The notes under the pieces were generated by a model. The model was not told the origin of the DNA, did no database searches, and was given only the letters and a program-made list of their open reading frames with translations. This document shows positions 16,264 through 26,830 of a stretch of 64,000 bases of DNA, in pieces. The stretch lies in assembly GCA_003024785.1 (NCBI GenBank), contig PUQB01000041.1, positions 160,348-224,347 on the forward strand. Reading direction: 5' to 3'. Both the position numbers and the translations under genes were made by a program. The stretch is from Selaginella tamariscina (lineage: Eukaryota > Streptophyta > Lycopodiopsida > Selaginellales > Selaginellaceae). Positions within the stretch are counted from its first letter, which is position 1, and each line of letters starts with the position of its first letter.

Positions 16264-16857
16264 TGTTAAGCCATGATCCAGGAACCAGGAAGAGAACAGG
16301 ATTCCAAGAACATGAAGACTTGACTTGGGAACAGGACCGAGAGCAAGATAGGAACTAGGAACAGGAACAGGACGGATCCAGGAGCAAGACAGGATCAGGA
16401 TAAGATCCGGGAGCAAGACAGGAAGGCGCAGGACAGTATTCAGGAACAAGACAGAAACAAGACAGGATCCGGGAACAAGACATGAACAGGATAAGAAACA
16501 GGAGCGAGACAGGAGCAGGACAGAAAACAAGACAAGAACAAGACAAGACAAGATTGATCGTAGTAAGACTGGTGTTGATAATAACTGATTGTACAACAAT
16601 TAGGTCGGAGCTTTTATGCTCACAACTCCAAGAGCTAATCTAGGCATGAGTGCTAAAAGTGGTTGCATGCATGCAAAGTGACTGCATGCATGTAGAGGCT
16701 AAGATGAGTCCACATGTCCCTATCCTCTAGGCATATCCTGTAGGAATATCCTGCAACCGTATCCTATGTTTGGAATTCTTGTAGGAATATCCTATAAGAA
16801 AGTCCTGCAACCCGTATCCTGTATTCGGAATCTTGTATCCTGTATCGGGTCGTGACA
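16264..16857 (-). repeat. Inverted LTR inside G1
   Basis: Same LTR family in reverse orientation, followed (reading minus) by gag leader and gag. With 14717-15380 it makes a head-to-head inverted pair. Confidence 0.85.
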
Positions 16858-17140
16858 GCCCCTGCATACAAGATTGGTGATCTTGTGTGGCTTCTTCGTC
16901 GACATATTCGCACCAATAGGCCTTCTTTTAAGTTGGATTTTCAACGATTGGGCCCTTACAGGATTGTGGCGGAGGTCAATCTTGTAGCTTTCTGACTCGA
17001 GTTACCATCTACGGTGAAACTTCATCCTGTGTTTCACACCTCCTTGTTGGAGCCGTATCATCCTTCTTCTCTTCCCGATTGTGCTTCTTCTCCTCCCCCT
17101 CTTGTGGTCATTAACACTGAACCCGAGTATGAAGTTGCAG

Positions 17141-18884
17141 TGTCAGAGTTTTAACCCAAAGGGCCAACACGTGGCTGCCAGGTGGCCATTCGGCGTCATC
17201 ACCCTGTGTGAGCAACGCTAAGTTTCCCAGAACAACCCCAACGACCCCTAGGGTTAGACTCTAATGCCCAAGTGGACAGGAGACTTAGGGTTTAGCCTAA
17301 GTCTCCCTAGAATGTCTGCCCCCAGAACCCCCCAGTTGACTTAGGGTTTAGCCTAAGTCTCCCTAGAGTGTCTACCCCAAAACCCTTGAGGGATAACCCT
17401 AGTTGACTTAGGGTCTTGCCCTAGAAGACCTAGACAGGCTCATGCCCTAACCCCCATCAAGGAGACGTGTGTTCCACACATACCCCTGACAGAGCTAAGG
17501 CATCGTCACTTACCCCTTGAGGAATCACCCTCATCCGGGAGTACAACCCCTTTAGGGCGACAAGGGGTACCTGAACCACGACTAACCCCTAAGGGTTTGA
17601 GTGGCCAAGTTATACCCTAGACCTAGGGCTAGTACTTAGTGAGGACACGAGTGTGCGCCGTAGGCGGACACGAGTGTTCTGCTAAGCAAACTCCCTAAGG
17701 CTAGGTTTGGGATAACCCTAAGCACATGACCTTGCGAGTGCCTCACGAAAGGGCTCCTGCTAACACGCTTAGGTTGTTCAACCCTTGAATTCCAAGGAGA
17801 ACACTCCCCTAGCCAAGTGTGCCAAAGCACACCTAGTTATGAGACCTAACCTCCCTTGAGCATGCCCAAGGCTTAGCACCCTAGTGCAGCACAAGCATGT
17901 CTATTTGTAAGTATCCAACCCCTTGGCGACAAGCCCATGACATAACCCCAAAGGGCGTGCCTCAGGCGTTGTACCATGTGACGTTTAGCCCAGTGTCACA
18001 TCTCCATGTGACACTGCCTTCCCGATGTGGGCTATCATGCCATAGCCCTTAGATTCAAGAGTTGCACCAAGTGCCACAAACGTGGCTCCTAAATGCCAAC
18101 TCTAGAACCCCTTTAATGAACCCTTAGGAACTAGGCAATGTGAACCTGTCAAACAAGATCCCACGCCCACAGTTGGACAAGGACACGGATGTGCCTTGCT
18201 TGGCCATGTGTGCTACACTAGTTGACATGGAGGAGGAGGCTGGAGACAAGCCTCACCTCTGCTCTTGGAATGCATTCCCACAAGACCTCCCAGGCATGGA
18301 TTCGCCAACGTTAAGGGTAGGCTACCCCGAAGGTGGGACGTACCCCTGGCATCTGGAAGTTAGGGCGGCACAACAGAGGGTTGTGCCTTAACGACACAAG
18401 CTAGAGCTTGCACGGGAGAAGAGTAACGAGCTCAGTCATGAACCCAGGAACCCTCACTCCTATATACTACTTATTTATGTGACAGAGCCCCCCCCCCCTG
18501 TTTTCCTGTTTACATAAGTGGGCTAGCACTGAAATCTCATTCCCAAAGGAAATACTTGGTGAGTTATCCATCGACCCCTAAACCCTAACCTGTCAAACCT
18601 AGGGGTATTTCTAAGCATATCCGACATGCCAAACTCACCGGAACTAACCATTAACCCAACCGGGACACGAAAAACCAGGATAAGAGTTTTCTAAAAGGTA
18701 AGTTCTAGCTTCGCCTAGAGTTTCCTGCAAATACCTAATGACACTCAGCCGGACCATCACTAGATACCCAAGTGCACTAAGCGGGCCTGTTTCCTACTAC
18801 ATCTAGAGCTTATCAACATAGTACAGTAGGTAACAACAGTTAACGTCCAAAGTAAAGAGTTGAGTCATAGTAAAAACTATGACA
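17141..18884 (-). mobile_element. Long LTR copy L2, inserted in G1
   Basis: 1.74-kb TG...CA element in reverse orientation, flanked by TGCAG on the left and TGCAA on the right, a 5-bp target duplication with one difference. It splits the G1 chromodomain segment: sequence before 17141 and after 18884 is colinear with 46985-47030 of G2. The right end (LTR 5' end) carries the hairpin GTCATAGTTTTTACTATGAC. No coding region; best read as a solo LTR of the G3 family. Confidence 0.85.
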
Positions 18885-19085
18885 TGCAACCATCCTTAAT
18901 TCTCGTTTTCATCGTCGCCAACTCCAATACTTGGTGGATTGGAAAGGTTATTTGCCTACTGATCGCACTTGGGAACTTGCATCCAACTTACTTCATGCTT
19001 CTTCTAAAGTTGCTACCTTCCATCGGCATTATCCTGCTAAACCAAGTCCCAAAACTCGTGGAACTCGTCTTTAGGGAGGAGGTGC

Positions 19086-19643
19086 TGTCACGACCCGATA
19101 CAGGATACATGTTTCCGGATATAGGATATGGGTTGCAGGATATTCCTATAGGGATTTTGAATATAGGATACGGTTGCAGAGGATATGCCTAGAGGATAAG
19201 GGACATGTGGACTCATCTTAGCCTCTGCATGCATGCAGCCACTTTTACATGCATGCAACCACTTTTAGCACTCATGCCTAGATTAGCTCTTGGAGTTGTG
19301 AGCATAAAAGCTCCGACCTAATTGTTGTACAATCAGTTACTATCAACACCAGTCTTACTACGATTAATCTTGTCTTGTCTTATTCTTGTCTTGCCTCTTG
19401 TCCTCTCCTGTCTTGTTCCCAGATCCTGTCCTGTTCTTGTCTTGTTCCTGGATCTTGTCCTACACTTTCCTGTTTGGCTCCCGAATCCTATCCTGTTCCT
19501 GTCTTGCTCCTGGATCTTGTTCTGCGCCTGGTCTTGCTCCTGAGTTTCTAAGTTCCTGTCTTGCTCTCCATCCTGCTCCTGAGTAAAGCCTTCTTATTCT
19601 TGAAGTCCTGCTCTCTTCCTGGTTCTTGGATGGTGGCTTGACA
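19086..19643 (+). repeat. G1 right LTR
   Basis: TGTCACGACCCGATACAGG...GGCTTGACA. The sequence just before it encodes the chromodomain tail, as before the right LTR of G2. Followed by GTTAG, matching the base run before 14717. Confidence 0.85.
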
Positions 19644-20198
19644 GTTAGGGGTGTTCTCCTTGCTAAGCTTGTTAGTAAGAGCCCTTTTATGAGGCACTTG
19701 CGAGGTCATGTACTTAAGGTTATTCAAATTTAGCCTTAGGGAGTTTACTTAACAGAATGCTCGTATCTGCCTATGGCACACACTCCTGTGCTCATTGAGT
19801 ACTAACCTTAAGTCTAGCCACTCAAACTCTTAAGGGTTAGTCGTAGTTCATGGTACCCCTTGTTACCTTAAAGAGGTTGTATTCCCGGATGAGGGTGATT
19901 CCTCAAGGGGTAAGTGACAATGTGTTAGCCTTGTCATAAGGGTATATGTGAGACACGTCTCTTTCATGGGTTTAGAACATGAGCCTGTCTAGGTCTATTG
20001 GGACATGATAGAGTTCAAGAGATAGTCATTATAAGGGACTTAGAGTAGGATTTTAAGTCTCCTATTTATTTAAGCATCAGAATTAGACTCTTGGGGCTGT
20101 ATTAAAAGACTTAACGTTGTTCACATAAGGTGTTGATGTCAAATAACCACTTAACAGCCACATGTTGCGATATGTTGGCCCTTCGGGAAAAAACTTTG

Positions 20199-20638
20199 AC
20201 AAATTATGTGGTATGTATTAATTAGCTACTACTATCAAGATCTCAATTATCTCTCTCACACACACATCTTGCACTTGCATACATAGCTTATATGCAATCT
20301 CAATCAAAATTAATATATCCCTCGCTTACCTTTTGTATATTCCAAGGACCTATTTAATGAAATATATATCACTATTATAAAGTAAATGAAAACCATAATG
20401 AAGTAAGAGAGGAAAGTGAAGGAGAATTATAATGCAGCAATTTGTGAGTAATTAGTAGGATTTTCTTGTCTTACTTGTGGATTAAACAATACTAAGTTTA
20501 ATCACATATGTTAATGCAAGAACAAGAATTGTTGCAAGAAACATTTTGAGTCATGATGAAGAAGAAGAGGGAGCATAAGAAGAAACCTTAGAATTCTATG
20601 AAGAAGATGAGGAGGCAAACAATCCGTCAAAAGAACAG
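20199..20638. other. AT-rich DNA between L1 and the HSP20 fragment
   Basis: Nothing recognised. The last 130 bases are A/G-rich (GAAGAAGA words) and give short open frames of Lys/Glu with no family match; they do not resemble an HSP20 N-terminal arm. Confidence 0.5.
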
Positions 20639-20911
20639 TTGCCTCATAAAAAAATCATGGGCAACAAATATTTTGCCCAAGAGGGGGTGCTGCTCATAAG
20701 CGGAGAGACAAAGAAGGAAGAGAGGCAGGAGAGTGACAAGTGGCACCGTGTGGAGCGTGCACATGGCAGCTTCATGAGGAGGTTGAGGCTTCCTGAGGAT
20801 TCACAGATTGAGGATGTTGCAGCGAAGGTCGAGAATGGGGTGCTTACCGTGACTGTTCCCAAGGTGCAGAGCAAGGCTTCGGAGCAGGTCAAGCCCATCG
20901 ATGTCAAGTGA
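20639..20911 (+). pseudogene. 3' half of a small heat-shock protein (HSP20, class I-like)
   Basis: The frame encodes the second half of the alpha-crystallin domain of a plant cytosolic sHSP: VLLISGETKKEE, DKWHRVERAHGSFMRRLRLP, then VENGVLTVTVPK and a Lys-rich tail ending IDVK. Normal class I proteins are about 150-160 residues with an N-terminal arm and a DLPG stretch before this point. Neither is present upstream, where DNA becomes A-rich and repetitive. A short ATG-started product is possible, but a 5'-truncated fragment is more likely. Its GC content stands out from the AT-rich flanks. No intron. Confidence 0.8.
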
Positions 20912-23900
20912 GTCGAGTCAATTTCGAGTCAAACATGTCAAAGTCAGATAGATCAATTTGGGTGTCACTTTTGCGTTATGTAAATGGTCTCTTTGCTTAG
21001 TTTAACAGAGTTTCTGGTTTACATAATCATCATTTCCCCACTAACGTTTCTCAAATGTAATGATTTGATTTATAACAATGTATACGTAATAAAAAAAATC
21101 AAATGCATATAATTTCACGAGGGACGTGACATCAAAAGATTCATGCCCGTCATCAAGGGATTCTTCATTTATAAAATATATGAGATTCAATATAGAGTTT
21201 TTAAATATCATAGATTAGTTTTATTAACTCAGAAATGAACTAAAAAACAAACAATGTGTATTTTAATACATGTCGCCTATGCACATTATCAAAATAAAAC
21301 AATTAATATTACCAAGATTTTAATGTGTTTCATGAATAATATAATTTGTATTTTAAGGGAGAATTTCTATGTTATAGATTAATATAATTTTAAGGCATTA
21401 ATAAAAATTATGACAATGATTAAATGAAGATTGTGAAAACCCCTCAAGTATGCCATATATATATACACAAAGAAATCAATACACGCCAATATACGAGTTA
21501 TATTGAACAATGTGTGATATAGTTTAGCATGTGGAAGTTACCTCAGTGGCGTATCATGTAGATACTTATAGATACACACATACGTTATATATATGTATAC
21601 GCATGTATGTATAATGTATAACGATAGTAGGTGTTCTCATCCATATTCAAGGGTCTTCATCTTAAAAGTAAAATATAAGCACATACTGTACATCAACATA
21701 TATACCTATGTATACAATTGGTAGGTATGTGTGTGTGTACATGGTTACACGCATGTGTAATGTATGTTGTATGTCTTAATATATATATATATATCCTCAT
21801 ATATTATATAGACATAGATATTCTAGTGTGTTTGTATATAAATTCTAAGGAAAGAAAATCAAGCAAGGAGTTATAAAATAAAGAAGAGAAAAATTTATAA
21901 ACCAAAATTTTTGAAATGAGAAAAATTCTGATTGCAGTATACAACTTGATGACATTTTCAATATTTACGTTTTCTTCTTAAATTTTGATAATCAAGTTTT
22001 ACATTTTGTTTAGCTTTTTCTAAAACTTCTTACAACTTAATTTACGAGTCAAGAATATGTTACATCACACTGTACTTATTTAGTGTAAAAATATTAATAA
22101 AAAATGATTATTTATCATCAAATATAATATAAGTTAATGTTATTATTTATATTGAAACGACCGAGACAATTCAAGCATGAACAGCACATATGACATATAC
22201 AATAAAAACCCTAAAAAGAGAAAGATTCATAAAATAAGCAACCGTAACTTACATATGTATGTATGTGTATGTATACAATGGTGTATGCATACATCTCTGT
22301 ATTCACTGTTCGTTAGCTAACCCTAATACCGCCTTGAATCGGACACAGATGGGATTCTGGGGATTCTCTGGGACCGGAAGGAGGGGCCTGATGGGGAAAA
22401 TGTGGAGATGTGGAGAGATATATCGCTCCCCATTGTTATATGTGAGCGAATGGGGAGAAAATGTTATATATAAATGTTATCATATTGGGCAGATATTATA
22501 GAATTAGGTTTTTATGATTTTAGCAATACTCTTTATGTATATACAGAATATTCATGTACAAATATTTACATATGCGTGTATATATGCACAAATTTATTGA
22601 TTTATATCTTAAGCGATCTTCACTTGTGTATGTATATATCTTAAGCAGCATACTTGATTACAACATTCTATATATGTGTACGTGCGCGCGCGCGCGTGTG
22701 CGTGATAGAGAAGATGTATTGACTTACGTTCGTAATGGATATACACGTGGATATACAGAATAATTATAAAATATTATTTGAATTTTATTTTATTTTTTAA
22801 AGAAAAGACATTTGATAGGATATTCAATTGACTTACATAATTAATTATTAACCTAATTAAATAATGACCTTAATTAAATTCTATTAAAATTCACATAACT
22901 AAATTTAGGGTGAAGTTAATATCCTCAATTATTTATTAACTAGAGGGCCTAGTATATTGTGTATATTTACAATATACTTATGAAACTATTGAACATTATA
23001 GATTTAACATAAATAACCTTAAATTTAAATATAATTTAAGTTTAACAACTGATTAAATCGATTACAATTGTTAATACTCACTCACAATTACTTAATAATT
23101 TTATAAATGTTTTGATATGTATATACTATTATTTATATCTTTTTTTAATTGTAAGGTACCAAGGTTAATTAATGTTCTTAACAATTGTAAACAACCCATT
23201 TGAAGTTGCTTGATGAGAATGAGGGTTCGCAATTGCTTAATGTAAACAGATTATTTGTAATTGCTTGATGAAAATGGCATGCTCAAACATTATTTAAGAC
23301 CCAAGGGACAAACTACAAGTTTGTATTTCAATCTTTTAGGATATTATCAATATAAGAATATTTTAGAATTATAATTTATAAAGTAAGATGATGTAACATG
23401 TGTATTTTGATTCCATATATATAACTTTTTAAAAGTGCACAATTATTTTACATGTTGTGTTAATGTTAAAAAATTGTATAGCAATGGGAATTAAATACAC
23501 TTGGAAGTTAATATATATTAACATGTTAAATGCAAAGTCCCTTCAATATAAAAAGAAGCTATAATGTTCAAGAAACAAAATCATGTCAACTATAAATAAG
23601 TAAAATTATAAAAATTTTAATGATAATAAGAAATGAATTTTATGATATAATGTGCATCTATTAAGTATTTTTTAGAAACAATGTATTTAAGGCTTGTGCT
23701 ACGTTAAAAAAGGTTTTACCCTTTTGCATTTACATTTTAAAATGGTAGATATTATATAAAAGATTATAATGAGTCTCATTATCAATCTGCATTGCACAAT
23801 GTTATTGTAAAGAAATATAAAAATGGGTTTGAACAATATGTTTTATATAGATTAATGATTTTAAAATATAATTTATTTTATAAAGACAAATATTTGCTCT

Positions 23901-23968
23901 TTATAAATTTTAATCTTAATTTTTTTAAAAAAAATTCAGCTCAAGTCAATTATTTTTGTCAATTAGAT

Positions 23969-24001
<33 letters not shown>

Positions 24002-24163
24002 ACACTTATTTATATATAGACCTATGAAACAATAATTGATTTACTTATTTCTTCACATGTACGAATCTTGTTTATAGATTGTATAGAATTAATAATAACA
24101 AATGTAAAATTTGAGAATAAGGGAGAAAGAGTACCTTGAGGTTAACAAATAAAACTTAACAAA
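20912..24163. other. AT-rich intergenic DNA without recognised genes
   Basis: About 3.2 kb, mostly over 70% A+T by eye, with (TA)n, (GT)n and GCGCGC tracts (22680-22700). The few open frames over 60 codons (22259, 22554, 23792) are low-complexity. 22310-22460 is somewhat GC-richer with GGGGA words but shows no codon pattern I trust. Confidence 0.6.
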
Positions 24164-24605
24164 ATTGTCAAAGTTTTAACACGGAAGGTTAACACGTGGT
24201 AACATGTGACCGTCAAGTGGCCTTTCGACATTAATTTCCTGTGTTAACAATGCTAAGTCTTTCAAAATGACCCCAAGAATTTGATTCAAATGCCTAGTTA
24301 AACAAAAGACTTAGAGTCTACTTTAAGTTCCCTAAAATGACCATTCCCGAACTTTAAAGGATGACCGAGTAAGCTTTAAGATCCTTTCTTAATAAACATA
24401 GACAGGCTCATGCCCTAACCTCATCAAGGAAATGTGCCTTATACATACTCTTATGATAAAAAGCTAAGGCATTTTCATCTACCCCTTAAGGAATCGCCTT
24501 CAACTCTTTTAGGGCAACAAGGGGTACCTTGAACCATGATTAACCCTTGAAGGATTGAGTGGTCAAGTTATATCCTAGACCTAAGGCTAATACTTGGGAG
24601 GACCC
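24164..24605 (-). mobile_element. Long LTR fragment L4
   Basis: About 440 bp matching the 3' end of the long LTR in reverse (plus strand starts TTGTCAAAGTTTTAAC, then CTCATGCCCTAACCTCATC and AAGGGGTACC). It is clearly diverged from L2. It stops about 90 bp before the COX5C start codon. Confidence 0.7.
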
Positions 24606-24693
24606 GGTTCCGCATAATATTTTGTATTAATGAGAATATTCGGCCTTTATTTGGAGAATATACTTTTATTTTGCATGTTCGGAAAATATACCT

Positions 24694-25017
24694 ATGCATG
24701 CAAGCCGACGTGCCAGAACCATCGACGGTGCAGCGCAAGATGGGGCCGCAGCGTCTCTCCTAGGGTCGCATAGGCAGCACCCTCCTGTTGTTCGAGAAAT
24801 TCTCACCGGCATAGGGGGTAAGTTATACATGTGTAATATGACACACACACACACACACATAATGTGTGTGTGTGTGTGTGCACAGGGGGTGCAATATGGA
24901 AAATGTATCACTTGAACTGGAGGAGGAAGGTGCATGAATTCCAGGAGGGTTACGACGATGGGGTGTTTACTACAGTGATTTATCCCAACACGCGTCCTGC
25001 TCGTAGAAGACCGTAAT
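24694..25017 (+). CDS. COX5C: Cytochrome c oxidase subunit 5C-like
   Basis: Two exons, 24694-24817 and 24886-25017, joined in frame with GT-AG ends. COX5C is a small one-helix subunit of mitochondrial complex IV (relative of animal COX6C). The pattern HPPVVREILTGI, a Gly-rich turn, then AIWKMYHLNWRRKVHEF matches the plant family (PSVVKEI..., GGLWKMHHWN...REFY). The central hydrophobic helix looks a few residues short at the splice join, so a different donor may be used. The first 30 residues are Ala/Arg-rich and longer than usual; the real start could lie further in. The tail (NTRPARRRP) differs from the usual acidic end. Confidence 0.72.
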
Positions 25018-25073
25018 TATGATATTCATCCTGGGCTGTGAACATCGCTTGGTTTGATAACAATGGATACTCT

Positions 25074-25110
<37 letters not shown>

Positions 25111-25141
25111 TTAAATTAAGATCAGTTTAATCAACAATCTT

Positions 25142-25447
25142 CTAATAACACTGGCACACTCCATGCGCACAAGAGCATTCTGAGGGCGGCCCATAGCAAG
25201 CTGCACATGTCATAAGGGGGTAACAGCACATGAACACTCGACGTGGCTCAAAGGTAATAGGCAGCTCCGAGTCTGCAAAATACACACGCGCGCGCGCGCG
25301 CAGCGTGGACGATGTTATATTGAAGTTATGCACAACTGAGTCATATTATGTTTAAATAACGAGAGAGAGAGTACCTGGAGGTGAAAGAGAAGAGACTTCG
25401 GCCAGCAGCAGTGAGAAGGCCATGAACAGTGCCACCGTCTTGTTCAT
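25142..25447 (-). CDS. Small secreted cysteine-rich peptide, eight Cys
   Basis: Two exons, 25375-25447 and 25142-25272, with GT-AG ends and a split GAC codon, giving 67 residues. Exon 1 is a classic signal peptide (MNKTVALFMAFSLLLAEVSS). Exon 2 encodes an approximately 47-residue mature part starting DSELPITFEP. It has eight Cys spaced CC-x5-C-x2-C-x6-C-x-C-x4-C-x-C and stops right after the last Cys-Tyr. I do not recognise the family. The CxxC-Y-G-PP-SE-CxC segment slightly recalls a Bowman-Birk inhibitor loop, but the loop is one residue short. Secretion and disulfide folding are inferred; function unknown. The intron has a (CG)n/(AC)n tract near its 3' end. Confidence 0.6.
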
Positions 25448-26577
25448 GTTCTTGGACTCAATACATAAACCACACTACCACACTTGCATATATATATATA
25501 TATATACACACATACTAATTTTATATTGTTCCCTGGAAGGAAGCAACTTTGGCACAAATTCATAATTATATTCATATTAAAATGTTCATCTGAAACGAAT
25601 GAATGCATATTAAATCATGCCAATATTTTGAATAGTTAGGTCCATCATATTATAGAAATCCACGAAGACCTCCTTTTATAGTGTCTGTGTGTGTTATACA
25701 CACAATTAAAACTTAATAAATATATATCATTTAGGGAATTCTTGATTAATTAAAACTTAATATATCCAAATCTTATTCTTCCATGTGTAAATCTTAATTT
25801 TTGATTCGTTATTTATAGGGAAAATTACATTTATATTTATTATTTACATATATATCTCTCAAAATTTAATATTTACATGTATACTCTTTTAAAAATTGTA
25901 AATTTACATATATACTCTTTCAAAATTTCAATTGTAATATTTTAACTTTTAAAATAACAATATATTAGTTAAAAATATATTTTAAATTTATAATATGTTG
26001 CAAATGAAATAATTAAAGTTTATTAAATGCTAAATGTTAAAAATTATCATAATAAAAAATAAAATATTTTTAAAAATAATTATATTATATTGTGATATAT
26101 ATGTTTAATAGGTTGTATTTTGGACTTAAATATAATAAAATACAAATTAATTATAAATTTTTATTGATTTTTTAAAAATGTTTTTAGTTTTTTATTTTAA
26201 AATTTAAGAAGTTTTAAATTAAAGTTTGAGATATATATGTAAATATAAAACTTCCAGGGTATATATGTAAATATAATAAATTTCAGATATAAATATAATT
26301 TTTCATATGGGCATATTTTAATCTTGAATAACTAAATTAAAGAACCATCATTTTAAATGTTAAATATTTATATTTAATATTTAAAATGATATTTTGCCTT
26401 GTACAAAAATTATAAATAAAAATAAAAGGCAATAATGCAATAAAACTAGGCCTTCTTAAAGTGCGGAATCGAACTTTTGAAATTTAAGTGATATATATAT
26501 ATATATATATATAAGTAATTTGACATGTATTACAAAAAGAATACACTCATTAAACTTAAGATATACTTGATTAATAT
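25448..26577. other. AT-rich intergenic DNA
   Basis: Promoter side of the cysteine-rich peptide gene, then over 1 kb of very AT-rich DNA. No gene or clear repeat recognised apart from short (AT)n runs (25487-25505, 26495-26512). Confidence 0.5.
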
Positions 26578-26830
26578 CTAATTAATTATATACTTCAGCT
26601 TTCTTAAGTTCCTCTGCAACTTGAGAAGATTCGTCCTGGTCATTAAACTGCGAATGCGAATATTCCTCGAATAAACTCTTCTTCTCATGGTTATAGTGTT
26701 CTTCAGCACCTGATTCTCAGTATATACCATCCGAATCTGCCTCTTAGAGGGCGGAGAAACTCGCGGGGAAATCCGACGGCCCTCATTCTTAACCTCCAGT
26801 TTAACCTTGTACACTGGAACACTGAGAAAG
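26578..26830 (-). other. Exon-like GC-richer island, unknown
   Basis: A 250-bp patch of balanced base composition inside AT-rich DNA, open on the minus strand for 78 codons (NEGRRISPRVSPPSKRQIR...). In the next frame its last third reads as a hydrophilic, acidic peptide (EEYSHSQFNDQDESSQVAEE) that ends at a stop near 26582. It could be the last exon of an unrecognised nuclear-protein gene or a relic exon. No partner exons found upstream to 28.6 kb. Confidence 0.3.

Larger units (their letters stand above)
14717..19643 (+). mobile_element. Rearranged Ty3/gypsy chromodomain element G1
   Basis: Bounded by LTRs at 14717-15225 and 19086-19643 (TGTCAC...TTGACA) and by the 5-bp target duplication GTTAG on both sides, inside L1. 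Inside are a gag leader and gag start (+), a gag segment in inverted orientation (about 15380-16167), an inverted LTR (16264-16857), then an integrase C-terminus/chromodomain segment (+), which is interrupted by L2. Same family as G2. Much of pol is absent and the element is broken; LTRs are visibly more diverged than those of G2, so it is older. Confidence 0.85.
13719..20198 (+). mobile_element. Long LTR copy L1 (solo LTR), split by element G1
   Basis: A diverged copy of the long LTR family, seen as 13719-14716 plus 19644-20198 (about 1.55 kb without the insert). It begins with a degraded form of the family's terminal hairpin and ends GGGAAAAAACTTTGACA. The two halves are colinear with copy L2 read in reverse, and the break falls inside a shared GGTTAG...GTGTTCTCCTTG stretch. 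No internal region of its own is present, so it is probably a solo LTR. Old, judging by divergence. Confidence 0.75.

Noticed and set aside
18580-18600. Telomere-like CCCTAAAC/CCTAACC words in long LTR copies (also 41220-41320, 52510-52610)
   Set aside because: Only scattered, degenerate words inside the LTR family, not a tandem plant telomere array.
25142-25447. Calling the Cys-rich peptide a Bowman-Birk inhibitor
   Set aside because: The loop between the relevant Cys is one residue short and lacks the conserved Thr/Ser around the reactive site, so the resemblance is too weak.
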